From NCBI GenBank assembly GCA_946482335.1, contig CAMLRG010000041.1, forward strand, positions 1 to 32,673: a DNA stretch of 32,673 nt, read 5' to 3'. Positions 8,459 through 15,931 of the stretch are shown here, one piece after another (position 1 is the first letter of the stretch; the number at the start of each line of letters is the position of its first letter). The position numbers were made by a program, and so were the translations under genes. The notes beneath the pieces are model-generated. The model did not search any database, was not told the DNA's origin, and saw nothing but the letters and a program-made list of their open reading frames with translations. Origin of the DNA: an uncultured Duganella sp. (lineage in GTDB: Bacteria; Pseudomonadota; Gammaproteobacteria; Burkholderiales; Burkholderiaceae).

Positions 8459-9088
8459 ATGAGCCTCAAACTGTACGTCGACAGCCAGTTCACCAGCCCC
8501 TACGCCATTTCCGCCTTCGTCGCCTTGCGCGAAAAAGGCCTGGAATTCGAGATGGAAACCGTGGACCTGGAAGCCGGAAAGAACAAGGAACTGTCCTATA
8601 CCGGCAAGGCCCTGACCGGCCGCGTGCCCTGCCTGGTGCACAACGACTTCATGCTGACGGAATCCAGCGCCATCACCGAATACCTGGATGAGATGTTCCC
8701 GGCCCCGGAATACCACGCCCTCTACCCCGTGCTGCCGCAGAAACGTGCGGTCGCCCGCCAGATCCAGGCCTGGATCCGCAGCGACCTGGGCGCATTGCGG
8801 GAAGAGCGCAGTACTTACACGGTGTTCTACCGCCGTGCCGAACAGCCGCTGTCCCCCGCCGCCCAGGCGGCGGCGGATAAGCTGGTGCATCTGGCCGAAC
8901 GCGTGATCGACGGTCCCTACCTGTTCGGCCGCTGGTGCATCGCCGACACCGACCTGGCCGTCATGCTGAGCCGACTGGTGATGAATGGCGACCCGGTCCC
9001 GCAAAAGCTCAAGGATTACGTCGCCCACCAATGGCAGCGCGAGTCTTTGCAAGATTGGCTAAAGAACATTAACCTGATGCCAGCTTAA
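8459..9088 (+). CDS. yfcF: Glutathione S-transferase, YfcF type
   Basis: A 209-residue cytosolic glutathione transferase. The N-terminal thioredoxin-like half (1-80) includes SPYAISAFVALREKGL and the glutathione-binding ESSAITEYL. The helical half carries ARQIQAWIRSDLGALREER and LFGRWCIADTDLAVMLSRLVMNGD, which closely follow E. coli YfcF as I recall it. YfcF-type enzymes conjugate or reduce peroxides with glutathione. Start ATG at 8459 follows CGGAG at a suitable distance. Divergent from the LysR gene, it is the likely target of that regulator. Confidence 0.9.
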   Translation: MSLKLYVDSQFTSPYAISAFVALREKGLEFEMETVDLEAGKNKELSYTGKALTGRVPCLVHNDFMLTESSAITEYLDEMFPAPEYHALYPVLPQKRAVARQIQAWIRSDLGALREERSTYTVFYRRAEQPLSPAAQAAADKLVHLAERVIDGPYLFGRWCIADTDLAVMLSRLVMNGDPVPQKLKDYVAHQWQRESLQDWLKNINLMPA

Positions 9089-9140
9089 GGAAATCGGCAT
9101 AAAACTGCTCAGTCATTAAGCAGTGGTAAGGCTGGAAAGG

Positions 9141-9146
9141 TATAAT
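9141..9146 (+). promoter_or_regulatory. Candidate -10 box for lipB-lipA
   Basis: A consensus TATAAT lies 28 bases before the lipB ATG, which would give a leader of about 20 bases. No convincing -35 box is seen at 16-18 bp, so this is a -10 match only. Confidence 0.42.
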
Positions 9147-9174
9147 GGCGGGGCTTTTCCCGACCTGACGCCTT

Positions 9175-9843
9175 ATGCCAATCCAGCCGGCGGTGATCCG
9201 CCATCTCGGCCAAGCCGAATACGAGCCAACCTTCGCTGCCATGCGCGCCTTCACCGATGCGCGCCAGGAAGACACGCCCGACGAACTGTGGATCGTCGAG
9301 CATCCGCCCGTCTACACGCTGGGCCTGGGCGCCGACCGTGGGCATTTGTTGGCTGGTGCCACCAGCATCCCCGTGGTCCAGACCGATCGCGGCGGCGAGG
9401 TGACTTACCACGGTCCCGGCCAGGTTGTGATCTATCTCATGATGGACCTGCGCCGCAACAAAAAAGGCGGCAAGCTGTACGCCCGCCAGTTCGTCAATAA
9501 GATCGAAGAAGCGATCATCAATGTGCTGGCCGCGTATAATCTCGCCGGTGAGCGCATCGAAGGTGCGCCCGGCATCTACATCGCCAATGGCCCGAAGAAA
9601 GGCGCCAAGATCGCCGCCCTCGGCTTGAAGGTGCGCGGCAACGGCTGCACCTATCACGGCGTATCGCTGAACGTGGGCATGGACCTGGCCCCCTTCTCCT
9701 GGATCAATCCCTGCGGTTACGCAGGCCTGGAAACCATCGACATGCGGTCGATGGGCGTGGATGTCCCGCTGGCCGATGTCCAGCAGGCCCTGGCCGACGA
9801 GCTGGTGAACCAGCTGCAGGTGGCCGAACCCGAATTAACTTGA
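9175..9843 (+). CDS. lipB: Octanoyltransferase LipB
   Basis: A 222-residue enzyme that moves the octanoyl group from acyl carrier protein to lipoyl domains, the first step of lipoate synthesis. The family motif [12 protein letters not shown] is at residues 72-83. The catalytic pair is visible as Lys145 in GAKIAALG and Cys180 in INPCGYAG. Length is normal. lipA follows after 13 bases and supplies the second step. No strong ribosome-binding site precedes the ATG at 9175, but the N-terminus fits the family. Confidence 0.96.
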   Translation: MPIQPAVIRHLGQAEYEPTFAAMRAFTDARQEDTPDELWIVEHPPVYTLGLGADRGHLLAGATSIPVVQTDRGGEVTYHGPGQVVIYLMMDLRRNKKGGKLYARQFVNKIEEAIINVLAAYNLAGERIEGAPGIYIANGPKKGAKIAALGLKVRGNGCTYHGVSLNVGMDLAPFSWINPCGYAGLETIDMRSMGVDVPLADVQQALADELVNQLQVAEPELT

Positions 9844-9856
9844 AAGCAAAGCAGCC

Positions 9857-10813
9857 ATGACTTACAACCCAAGCGACAAGCAAAAAGGCGCCGACAAGAC
9901 TTCCCGCATCCCGATCAAGATCATCCCGATCGAACAGGCCGAGCGCCTGAAGAAGCCGGAGTGGATCCGCGTGAAAGCGGCATCGGCCTCTTCCCGCTTC
10001 TACGAGATCAAGGACATCCTGCGCGAGAACAAGCTGGTGACCGTGTGCGAAGAAGCGAGCTGCCCGAATATCGGCGAATGCTTCGGCAAGGGGACTGCTA
10101 CCTTCATGATCATGGGTGACAAGTGCACCCGCCGCTGCCCGTTCTGCGACGTGGGCCATGGCCGCCCGGATCCGCTGGACGTGAACGAGCCGCAAAACCT
10201 GGCCAACACCATCGCCAAGCTGCGCCTGTCTTACGTGGTGATCACCTCGGTCGACCGCGACGACCTGCGTGACGGCGGCGCCGCCCACTTCGTCGAGTGC
10301 ATCACCAAGACCCGCGACCTGTCGCCCAAGACCCAGGTTGAAGTGCTGGTGCCGGACTTCCGCGGCCGCCTGGAAAAGGCCCTGGACATCTTCGCCGACG
10401 GCCTGCCGGACGTGATGAACCACAACCTGGAAACCGTGCCACGCCTGTACAAGGAAGCCCGTCCTGGCGCAGATTACCTGCACTCGCTCAAGCTGCTGAA
10501 AGACTTCAAGGCACGCTACCCACACGTCAAGACCAAGTCCGGCCTGATGGTCGGCCTGGGCGAAACCGACGAAGAGATCCTGGAAGTGATGCGCGACATG
10601 CGCGCGCACGACATCGACATGCTGACCATCGGCCAGTACCTGGCGCCGTCCAACAGCCACCTGCCGGTGCGCCGCTACGTGCATCCCGACGTGTTCAAGA
10701 TGTTCGAAGAAGAAGCGTACAAGATGGGCTTCGCCCACGCCGCAGTCGGCGCCATGGTGCGCTCCTCCTACCACGCTGACGTGCAAGCCCACAACGTCCT
10801 GGAACAGGCGTAA
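9857..10813 (+). CDS. lipA: Lipoyl synthase LipA
   Basis: A 318-residue radical SAM enzyme that inserts two sulfur atoms into the octanoyl chain on lipoyl domains. The auxiliary iron-sulfur cluster cysteines are Cys64, Cys69 and Cys75 in [12 protein letters not shown]. The radical SAM cysteines are Cys90, Cys94 and Cys97 in CTRRCPFC. The C-terminal RSSYHAD serine motif is present. The enzyme looks complete and active. It lies 13 bases after lipB and is surely in the same transcript. Confidence 0.97.
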   Translation: MTYNPSDKQKGADKTSRIPIKIIPIEQAERLKKPEWIRVKAASASSRFYEIKDILRENKLVTVCEEASCPNIGECFGKGTATFMIMGDKCTRRCPFCDVGHGRPDPLDVNEPQNLANTIAKLRLSYVVITSVDRDDLRDGGAAHFVECITKTRDLSPKTQVEVLVPDFRGRLEKALDIFADGLPDVMNHNLETVPRLYKEARPGADYLHSLKLLKDFKARYPHVKTKSGLMVGLGETDEEILEVMRDMRAHDIDMLTIGQYLAPSNSHLPVRRYVHPDVFKMFEEEAYKMGFAHAAVGAMVRSSYHADVQAHNVLEQA

Positions 10814-10831
10814 TCCCTCCTACATGAGCGC

Positions 10832-10855
10832 GTTCAGCGGCAATCGACGCTGAAC
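10832..10855 (+). terminator. Weak hairpin after lipA
   Basis: GTTCAGCG (10832-10839) pairs with CGCTGAAC (10848-10855) around an 8-base loop, 18 bases after the lipA stop. Only a pyrimidine-rich stretch follows, not a clean T run, so termination here is possible but not certain. Confidence 0.4.
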
Positions 10856-10912
10856 ACGTTCTGTCCCGCTTTCTCCCCTTTCTTCCCTTTGATCGTGGAG
10901 GACGTAATGCTG

Positions 10913-11155
10913 TCATCGAGCCGTTTCGACAAAGCGACTTCGTTCTAGGCGCTCCGGTGGCCCGTCTATTGGCGCCACCGAGTGCAAGTAGAGTGGCGCT
11001 GCGACGTAAGGCCGCCAGCCACCGCCGACGTTCTTGAGCATTATCGACGGCTCTGAGATCTGCTCCGGACAAGCGCGGTACTCGACGCTTGCGCTATTGC
11101 TTGCGACGGAGAAGAGAACGAGCGCTAAGAACACGAAGCTATTGAGCTGCGTCAC
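10913..11155 (-). pseudogene. Truncated STY0301-family exported protein
   Basis: An open frame that, read from a GTG at 11155, gives about 80 residues. It has a signal-like hydrophobic segment (SFVFLALVLFSVASNSASV), then YRACPEQIS, then a GGWRP segment, then HSVAPIDGPPERLERSRF. The CP..I...GW...DGPPE order is what I know from STY0301-family periplasmic proteins, which are usually 110-150 residues. The C-terminal third, with its cysteine-containing LxCxY-type segment, is missing, and no other frame to 10814 restores it. The frame is open up to an ATG at 11254, so the start is uncertain. STY0301 itself comes from the S. Typhi SPI-6 region, which carries a type VI secretion system. Probably a decayed gene. 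Confidence 0.45.
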
Positions 11156-11252
11156 GATGGCAATGTCCGCCGAACTTGCAGTTTGCGAAAGCTCACAGTA
11201 TCTCCTCTGGCTTCGTCGGAAACTGATCTTGTGATCGCTTTTGGAGATAGAC

Positions 11253-11630
11253 ATGATCAACGTAGATTTGTTTGCAAAAGAATTGCGCGCTAATGCCGGA
11301 AAGGTCAGCAAAGGACAATGTGCGACCTTCGTACGTATGGCTCTTTCAGCAGCAGGTGCGCAAACGTATGCGCATCCAGCTGAAGCCAAGAGCTATGGAC
11401 CACTTCTGACGCGAAACGGATACGCCGCCGTGCCAGTCGAGGAACCCGAACGCTATACAGCGACGAAAGGCGATATTGTCGTCTTCCAGCCCGCCAAAGG
11501 TGGCAATAAGGCTGCTCATATCCAAGGCTATGACGGAAGAAACTGGATCTCGGATTTTGTGCAGTCCGGTTTCTGGCCAGGACCTATTTATCGCAAAGAA
11601 AGGCCAGGTTATGTGGTCTATCGTCCGTAG
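11253..11630 (+). CDS. CHAP/NlpC-P60-like amidase, candidate antibacterial effector
   Basis: A 125-residue cytosolic-looking protein without a signal peptide. The pattern GQCATFVRMALSAAG places a nucleophile-like Cys23 at the start of a helix. AHIQGYDG supplies His89, and WISDFVQ supplies Asp101 as a possible third residue. This is the Cys...His order of CHAP and NlpC/P60 peptidoglycan amidases. The small size without a leader fits type VI effectors of the amidase class, but no secretion genes are in the window. GGAG lies 6 bases before the ATG at 11253. The following gene overlaps it by 20 bases and encodes an exported protein, the arrangement expected of an effector with its periplasmic immunity protein. 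Family fit is moderate; the effector role is inferred. Confidence 0.62.
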   Translation: MINVDLFAKELRANAGKVSKGQCATFVRMALSAAGAQTYAHPAEAKSYGPLLTRNGYAAVPVEEPERYTATKGDIVVFQPAKGGNKAAHIQGYDGRNWISDFVQSGFWPGPIYRKERPGYVVYRP

Positions 11631-12192
11631 GCTGATTCTTGTGGCCCATATCGTCGCGCCAATTGGGGCTGCTCATGCCGAAGAGTCCTTGCCTCGAGTG
11701 CTGCAAGAGCCCTTGCTTGGTCTTCAGTATGATCAATTTCGAATTCAATTCGAGCCTTTGCCTCCGGAACTACTTTCCCCTTGTCCTACTTTGGTCGATA
11801 GGGAATCGATCAGGTCGAACTGGTTTATATACGCCAAAGCTGAAGACTTTGCGCGTGCGATCTTCTACGTTGTTGGTGGCTACTCCGTCCGTACAAATCC
11901 ACGCCCACCCGATTTTCCGAAGTTTGAACTGGATGCTACGGGAGTCATTATCAGCATCAAGGGAGGACAATGTACGGTATTCGAAGAAGCGGCATTAAAG
12001 ATGTTCGAACCGCATCTGTCTGGCGAGATTCCGGATGATGTCCTGCTGGCGCTTGCGCGCGACCACGCCAACCGAACCGTCGCGGCGTTCGGCAGTAGAG
12101 CAAAGTTGCGGGAGAACGCTCGAAAGCAGCAGATAGCAATCGACAAGCTGCCACCCGCCTTGCGGGAAGCCTATTCGACCATTCTGAAGTAG
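11611..12192 (+). CDS. Exported protein overlapping the amidase gene, candidate immunity protein
   Basis: A 193-residue protein of no family I recognise. Residues 1-23 form a signal peptide (basic start, hydrophobic core, GAAHA before EE). The mature part has a compact mixed pattern with two cysteines, in LLSPCPTL and GGQCTVF, that might form a disulfide, and a charged helical C-terminus. The ATG at 11611 lies inside the end of the CHAP-like gene, so translation is coupled. Export to the periplasm is what one expects of an inhibitor of a peptidoglycan amidase. Composition is less GC-rich than the genome around it, which suggests transfer. Immunity function is an inference from position and export only. 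Confidence 0.6.
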   Translation: MWSIVRRLILVAHIVAPIGAAHAEESLPRVLQEPLLGLQYDQFRIQFEPLPPELLSPCPTLVDRESIRSNWFIYAKAEDFARAIFYVVGGYSVRTNPRPPDFPKFELDATGVIISIKGGQCTVFEEAALKMFEPHLSGEIPDDVLLALARDHANRTVAAFGSRAKLRENARKQQIAIDKLPPALREAYSTILK

Positions 12193-12224
12193 TATTGTCG
12201 CCAACAAAAAATATGGAGGCGAAG

Positions 12225-12776
12225 ATGGCTGAGCATAAGTGGCACGAAGAATTCGAGGCACTCAAGAAGATCGTTCTCTCCACGCATCTGACTGAAGAGA
12301 CGAAATGGGGTTGCGCCTGCTTCACGTACAACGACCAGAACATCGTCCTGATCCACGGCTTCAAGGAATATTGTGCGCTGTTGTTCTTCAAGGGCGCCTT
12401 GATGCAGGACCCTGAAGGAATCCTGGTGCAGCAGACTGAAAACGTCCAAGCTGCGCGCCAGCTGCGCTTCACAAGCCTGGCCGACATCAAGCGGCAGGCG
12501 AAGACCATCAAGGCCTATATCGAGGAAGCGATTGCCGTGGAAAAGTCCGGCGCCAAGGTGGAATACCGCAAGACCGACGACTTCCCGATGGCGGACGAAT
12601 TCCTGCAGAAGATGGATGAACACCCGGCACTTGCAGAGGCGTTCTACGCCCTCACGCCGGGTCGCCAGCGGGGCTACCTGCTGCACTTCTCCTCGGCCAA
12701 GCAAGCCAGCACGCGCGCAGCGCGCGTCGAGAAATGCACGCCGAGCATCCTGGCCGGCAAAGGACTCAACGACTAA
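12225..12776 (+). CDS. YdeI/OmpD-associated family protein (DUF1801-like)
   Basis: A 183-residue soluble protein of the YdeI family. It shows the typical order: a DUF1801-like N-terminal part with WGCACFTYNDQNIVLIHGFKEYCALLFFKGALM at about residues 36-70, then a YdeI C-terminal part with ALTPGRQRGYLLHFSSAKQASTRAARVEKC. GGAGG lies 5 bases before the ATG at 12225. The protein has normal genome-like codon use, in contrast to the patch upstream. Function is not known. Its stop overlaps the convergent CHAD gene by 4 bases. Confidence 0.85.
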   Translation: MAEHKWHEEFEALKKIVLSTHLTEETKWGCACFTYNDQNIVLIHGFKEYCALLFFKGALMQDPEGILVQQTENVQAARQLRFTSLADIKRQAKTIKAYIEEAIAVEKSGAKVEYRKTDDFPMADEFLQKMDEHPALAEAFYALTPGRQRGYLLHFSSAKQASTRAARVEKCTPSILAGKGLND

Positions 12777-13690
12777 GCCGCAAGCTTGCGCCGGGCAAAA
12801 CGCACGGCGGCCTTCATCGCCGGCGCCTGCTGTGCGGTGAGCAGGCCTTCCATAAAGGCCAGGCTCGCCGCCTGTGCAGGGAAATGCGCTTGCAGGCTTC
12901 GCAGCAATTCGCAAGCGATCAGGTTGTCGTTCAACTGGCCAAGCTTCTCCTGCGCACCAGACAACACGCGCAAGCGCACGCGTGAACGCTGGCGCGCATC
13001 GCGTGGCGAAAGCGAATCGAAGAACTCGCGCAGATAGCGCTCCTTCTTCACCGCGATGCGCAGGCTGTGCAAGCTGTCCGGCCGTGCGGCGCCCAACTGG
13101 CGGACACGCTTACCGACCCGCTTGCGCGATTGCCGAAGCAATGCCTGCGCAATCTTGCGCGCATCTTTACCCCAAGGCTGTGAGCGTCCCGTGCCGGACC
13201 AAAGCCGCTCGCCGTCCCATAGCGCCAATTCCTCCATCAGCGAGCGGCAGCGCGGCCCTTCCAGCATGTTCCGGATATCCTGGCGGACCTGCACAGCCAT
13301 CTGGCGTGCAGCGCCGCGGATCTGCTCCCGCGCCTCCGGGGCAAGATGGGGAACGCCCAAGTGGGGCAGCGTGCTGTCAAGGAAGACATCCCAATTGCGC
13401 GCCTTGCCCAATTCCTGGCCAAGCCATTGCAGCTTGCGTGCCGTGTCCGCCGGAAGGACACCGAAATCGCGCGTGCCGTCCAGCAGTGCGCGCAAACGCC
13501 GCACACCGATCCGCATCTGGTGCAGGCTCTCGGGGTCGCCAGCCAGCACCCCCGGCATATTGTGGCGGATGTGGCTCAGGCAGTGATGCGTTATGTCCTG
13601 GAACGCGTCGCCAAACCGCGCCTTGCTCCGCAGCTTGAGCGGGGCAGCGGGCACAGCATGGGCAAACAGGGTGGGATGTGCGCTTTTCAC
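12773..13690 (-). CDS. CHAD domain protein
   Basis: A 305-residue, all-helical CHAD domain protein. Such domains are rich in conserved His and basic residues and bind polyphosphate. Visible motifs are ESLHQMRIGVRRLRALL, GKARNWDVFL, and the second repeat DSLHSLRIAVKKERYLREFF, with QEKLGQLNDN near the end. No CYTH domain is attached. The start is uncertain: a GTG at 13690 gives a compact N-terminus but has no clear ribosome-binding site, while an ATG at 13753 would overlap the divergent ung gene by 22 bases. Confident on the family, less on the start. Confidence 0.85.
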   Translation of the reverse strand: MKSAHPTLFAHAVPAAPLKLRSKARFGDAFQDITHHCLSHIRHNMPGVLAGDPESLHQMRIGVRRLRALLDGTRDFGVLPADTARKLQWLGQELGKARNWDVFLDSTLPHLGVPHLAPEAREQIRGAARQMAVQVRQDIRNMLEGPRCRSLMEELALWDGERLWSGTGRSQPWGKDARKIAQALLRQSRKRVGKRVRQLGAARPDSLHSLRIAVKKERYLREFFDSLSPRDARQRSRVRLRVLSGAQEKLGQLNDNLIACELLRSLQAHFPAQAASLAFMEGLLTAQQAPAMKAAVRFARRKLAA

Positions 13691-13731
13691 TGCTACAGTA
13701 TAGGCGCACCGCGGAATGATAAGATTTCGGG

Positions 13732-14394
13732 ATGACAGTACGTATCGAGCCATCCTGGAAAGCGCAGTTGGACGGGGAATTCGCGCAACCCTACTGGCAG
13801 GAGCTGACCAGCTTCGTGCGCGCCGAATACGCCGAGCGGCAATGCTTCCCCGCCGGCCGCAACATCTTCCGCGCCTTCGACCTCACGCCCTTCGATGACG
13901 TGAAAGTCGTCATCCTCGGCCAGGACCCCTACCATACCCCCGGGGCCGCGATGGGTTTCTGCTTCTCCGTCCCGGATGGCAACCGCCCGCAACCAAGCCT
14001 GCAAAATATCTTCCAGGAGCTGGAATCGGACCTGGGCATCGCACGCCAGCGCACCGACCTTTCCGACTGGGCCGGCCAGGGCGTATTCCTGTTGAATAGC
14101 GTGCTGACGGTGCGTGCCCGCGAAGCCGGCTCGCACGCCGGCAAAGGTTGGGAGAATTTCACCGACAGCGCCATCAAGCGCCTGTCGGCCGGGCGCGAAG
14201 GACTGGTCTTCATCCTGTGGGGCAGTTATGCCATCGCCAAGCGCGCCCTGATCGATCCGCGCAGGCACCTGGTCATCACCTCGCCGCATCCATCGCCCTT
14301 CTCGGCCCACAAAGGTTTTTTCGGCAGCCGTCCCTTTTCCCGTGCCAACGCCTATCTGGCGCAGCAGGGCAAGACACCGATCAACTGGGCTTGA
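13732..14394 (+). CDS. ung: Uracil-DNA glycosylase, family 1
   Basis: A 220-residue enzyme that removes uracil from DNA in base excision repair. The catalytic motif GQDPYH is at residues 63-68, with Asp65. The DNA-intercalation loop HPSPFSAHKGFFG begins at His186. Length and ends fit family 1. The ATG at 13732 lies 41 bp from the divergent CHAD gene. Its 3' end overlaps the convergent hydrolase by 14 bases. Confidence 0.97.
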   Translation: MTVRIEPSWKAQLDGEFAQPYWQELTSFVRAEYAERQCFPAGRNIFRAFDLTPFDDVKVVILGQDPYHTPGAAMGFCFSVPDGNRPQPSLQNIFQELESDLGIARQRTDLSDWAGQGVFLLNSVLTVRAREAGSHAGKGWENFTDSAIKRLSAGREGLVFILWGSYAIAKRALIDPRRHLVITSPHPSPFSAHKGFFGSRPFSRANAYLAQQGKTPINWA

Positions 14395-15106
14395 GCGCGG
14401 AAAGCAGGGCTTTCACCACGACCTCCTGCTGCGCAGCGCGGCTCACCGTTGCGTCGCCATCCAGCAGCTGATGGCCATAATGGCCGAATTGGGAATGGTT
14501 GCCGCCCAGGATTTCGATCCAGCGCGTATGTGCCGGCAACAGGGCCTTGTTGCGGATGACATCGGAGGCACGCGCTACGCCATCGTTGGAAGCGAACACC
14601 TTGGTCACTGGGATGCGCAGCCAGGAGAGGTCCTGCCGCTTTGGATGGGTAGTGCCGACCAGGACCAGCGCCGCGGGCACGCCGGGCGCTTCGTGAACCA
14701 GCCGTGCTGCCAGCGCGCCGCCAAGCGAATGCCCGGCGACCACCCAGCGCTGCACCCCGACATATGCCGCCATCGCACGGCGCGCCCGCGCCAAGGCTTC
14801 TTGTTGGTTGCCATCGAGCGGCGCAAAGCGCCATGGAAGCTTGATAATCCGGACCGGGTAGCCGGCAGCGGCAACCGCGTGCAGCATCGGGACATACGCT
14901 TCAGCCGCGACGCCGGAGCCGCAAAAGAAGAGCAGTCCCGCTGGCGCGCCCGGGGCGCGAGGGGGCAAGCTCAGGAATTCGTCCGCGTCAACGCTGCCGC
15001 GTAACAGCACTGGGTCCACGCCCTGCGTCCGATAGGAATTGGCCAGCCAGCCCGTTGAAACCAGGGCCCAGGCCCCGAACAGCAGGCGGACCGTGCGGCG
15101 TTTCAA
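14381..15106 (-). CDS. Alpha/beta hydrolase with N-terminal membrane anchor
   Basis: A protein of about 241 residues with an N-terminal hydrophobic helix (RLLFGAWALVSTGWLANS, about 7-24) and an alpha/beta hydrolase fold. The nucleophile elbow GHSLGG puts Ser127 in place, and the late histidine is in GGNHSQFGHYG. The type resembles the AB_hydrolase_5 group. There is no good ATG. I use the TTG at 15106, which overlaps the stop of the upstream gene (TTGA); a TTG at 15130 is an alternative. It is translationally coupled to the DUF6966-like gene. Substrate unknown. Confidence 0.8.
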   Translation of the reverse strand: MKRRTVRLLFGAWALVSTGWLANSYRTQGVDPVLLRGSVDADEFLSLPPRAPGAPAGLLFFCGSGVAAEAYVPMLHAVAAAGYPVRIIKLPWRFAPLDGNQQEALARARRAMAAYVGVQRWVVAGHSLGGALAARLVHEAPGVPAALVLVGTTHPKRQDLSWLRIPVTKVFASNDGVARASDVIRNKALLPAHTRWIEILGGNHSQFGHYGHQLLDGDATVSRAAQQEVVVKALLSALKPS

Positions 15107-15360
15107 TGGGTGGTGCGCTTGCCGTAGCAAAGAGTGTAAAGCTGGGTGCGCAGATCACTGAATTCTTCGTCGAGCTGGAGGTCGCTGATCGAACCCGCGC
15201 CGCCGAAGTAATGCAGGATCTCACCCTTGGCAGCCGAGCAGTCGAAGGCGCTCAGCGTGCGGGCGCGGTGCAACAGGCGCGCCCAATCTTCCTGCTGGCC
15301 TTGCGCCAGCTTCACTTCCATGCGCTGCACGATGGCAGACAGTTGCTCTCTTTCGTTCAT
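15103..15360 (-). CDS. Small DUF6966-like protein
   Basis: An 85-residue soluble protein. The N-terminal half is helical, with a WARLLHRA segment. The C-terminal half contains ILHYFGGAGSISDLQLDEEF, whose FGGxGSxxDL pattern is like the DUF6966 group of small proteins as I remember it. GGAG stands 9 bases before the ATG at 15360. The hydrolase gene overlaps its end. The gene is clearly real by coupling and codon use, but the family call is tentative. Confidence 0.65.
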   Translation of the reverse strand: MNEREQLSAIVQRMEVKLAQGQQEDWARLLHRARTLSAFDCSAAKGEILHYFGGAGSISDLQLDEEFSDLRTQLYTLCYGKRTTH

Positions 15361-15513
15361 AGGTCATTTCTCCGTCAATAAATCGGTTGAATCCACCTTT
15401 TGAGCGTCTGGTCCTGCCTGCCGACCGGGCCCTTGTGGGGCAGGCCGCGCATCCGTAAGCATACCCTGTTTCAGGCTGTTATGATTCCTGATCTACAACG
15501 GAGACAACACCTG

Positions 15514-15930
15514 ATGAAGTTCGACCTCGAAAAACTCCAGCAACTGACCCATAACACCCTGCCCGGCCACCTCGGTATCCGCGTCATCGACGTCGCCGAA
15601 GGTGAATTGCACGCCGAAATGGATATCGCCCAGCACCACCTGGCGCCGAACGGCTACCTGCACGCCGGCAGCGTGGTCACCCTGGCCGATACCGCTTGCG
15701 GGTTCGGCTGCATTGCCAACCTGCCGGAAGGCGCACAGAATTTCACCACCATCGAGCTGAAGTCGAACCACCTCGGCACCGCGCGCGAGGGCACCATTGC
15801 CGTCGCGGCCAGGCTGGTGCACGGCGGCCGCACCACCCAGGTGTGGGATGCAACCGTCACCAACAAGGCCAATGGCAAGACCATCGCCCTGTTCCGCTGC
15901 ACTCAGATGGTCCTGTACCCGAAAGGCTGA
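15514..15930 (+). CDS. PaaI-family hotdog thioesterase
   Basis: A 138-residue hotdog-fold acyl-CoA thioesterase of the PaaI/YdiI kind. The motif NGYLHAGSVVTLADTACG (about 46-63) contains the expected catalytic acidic residue, Asp59. The beta-strand block NFTTIELKSNHLGTAREG follows. GGAG is 10 bases before the ATG at 15514. The globin-fusion gene begins 1 base after its stop, so the two share a transcript. The substrate is unknown. Confidence 0.9.
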   Translation: MKFDLEKLQQLTHNTLPGHLGIRVIDVAEGELHAEMDIAQHHLAPNGYLHAGSVVTLADTACGFGCIANLPEGAQNFTTIELKSNHLGTAREGTIAVAARLVHGGRTTQVWDATVTNKANGKTIALFRCTQMVLYPKG

Positions 15931-15931
15931 T

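Larger units (their letters stand above)
10814..11252. other. Gene-poor stretch of lower GC after lipA
   Basis: About 440 bases between lipA and the CHAP-like gene. It holds the weak lipA hairpin and, on the minus strand, a degenerate STY0301-like open frame. Base composition is visibly less GC-rich than lipA and continues so to about 12,200. No transposase, tRNA or inverted-repeat boundary was seen. Confidence 0.6.

Noticed and set aside
8360..9052. Upstream extension of the LysR frame into the glutathione transferase gene
   Set aside because: The LysR domain begins at the ATG at 8359; the extension is antisense to yfcF.
10820..10960. A second minus-strand frame, ending VFSVDCR, as continuation of the STY0301-like gene by frameshift
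   Set aside because: It lacks the cysteine and aromatic pattern of the STY0301 C-terminus, so a frameshift does not restore the protein.
10814..12224. Insertion sequence or integrated element carrying the amidase patch
   Set aside because: No transposase, integrase, terminal inverted repeat or target duplication could be seen; only composition suggests transfer.
15457..15485. Promoter before the PaaI gene (TATGAT)
   Set aside because: No -35 box at acceptable spacing.
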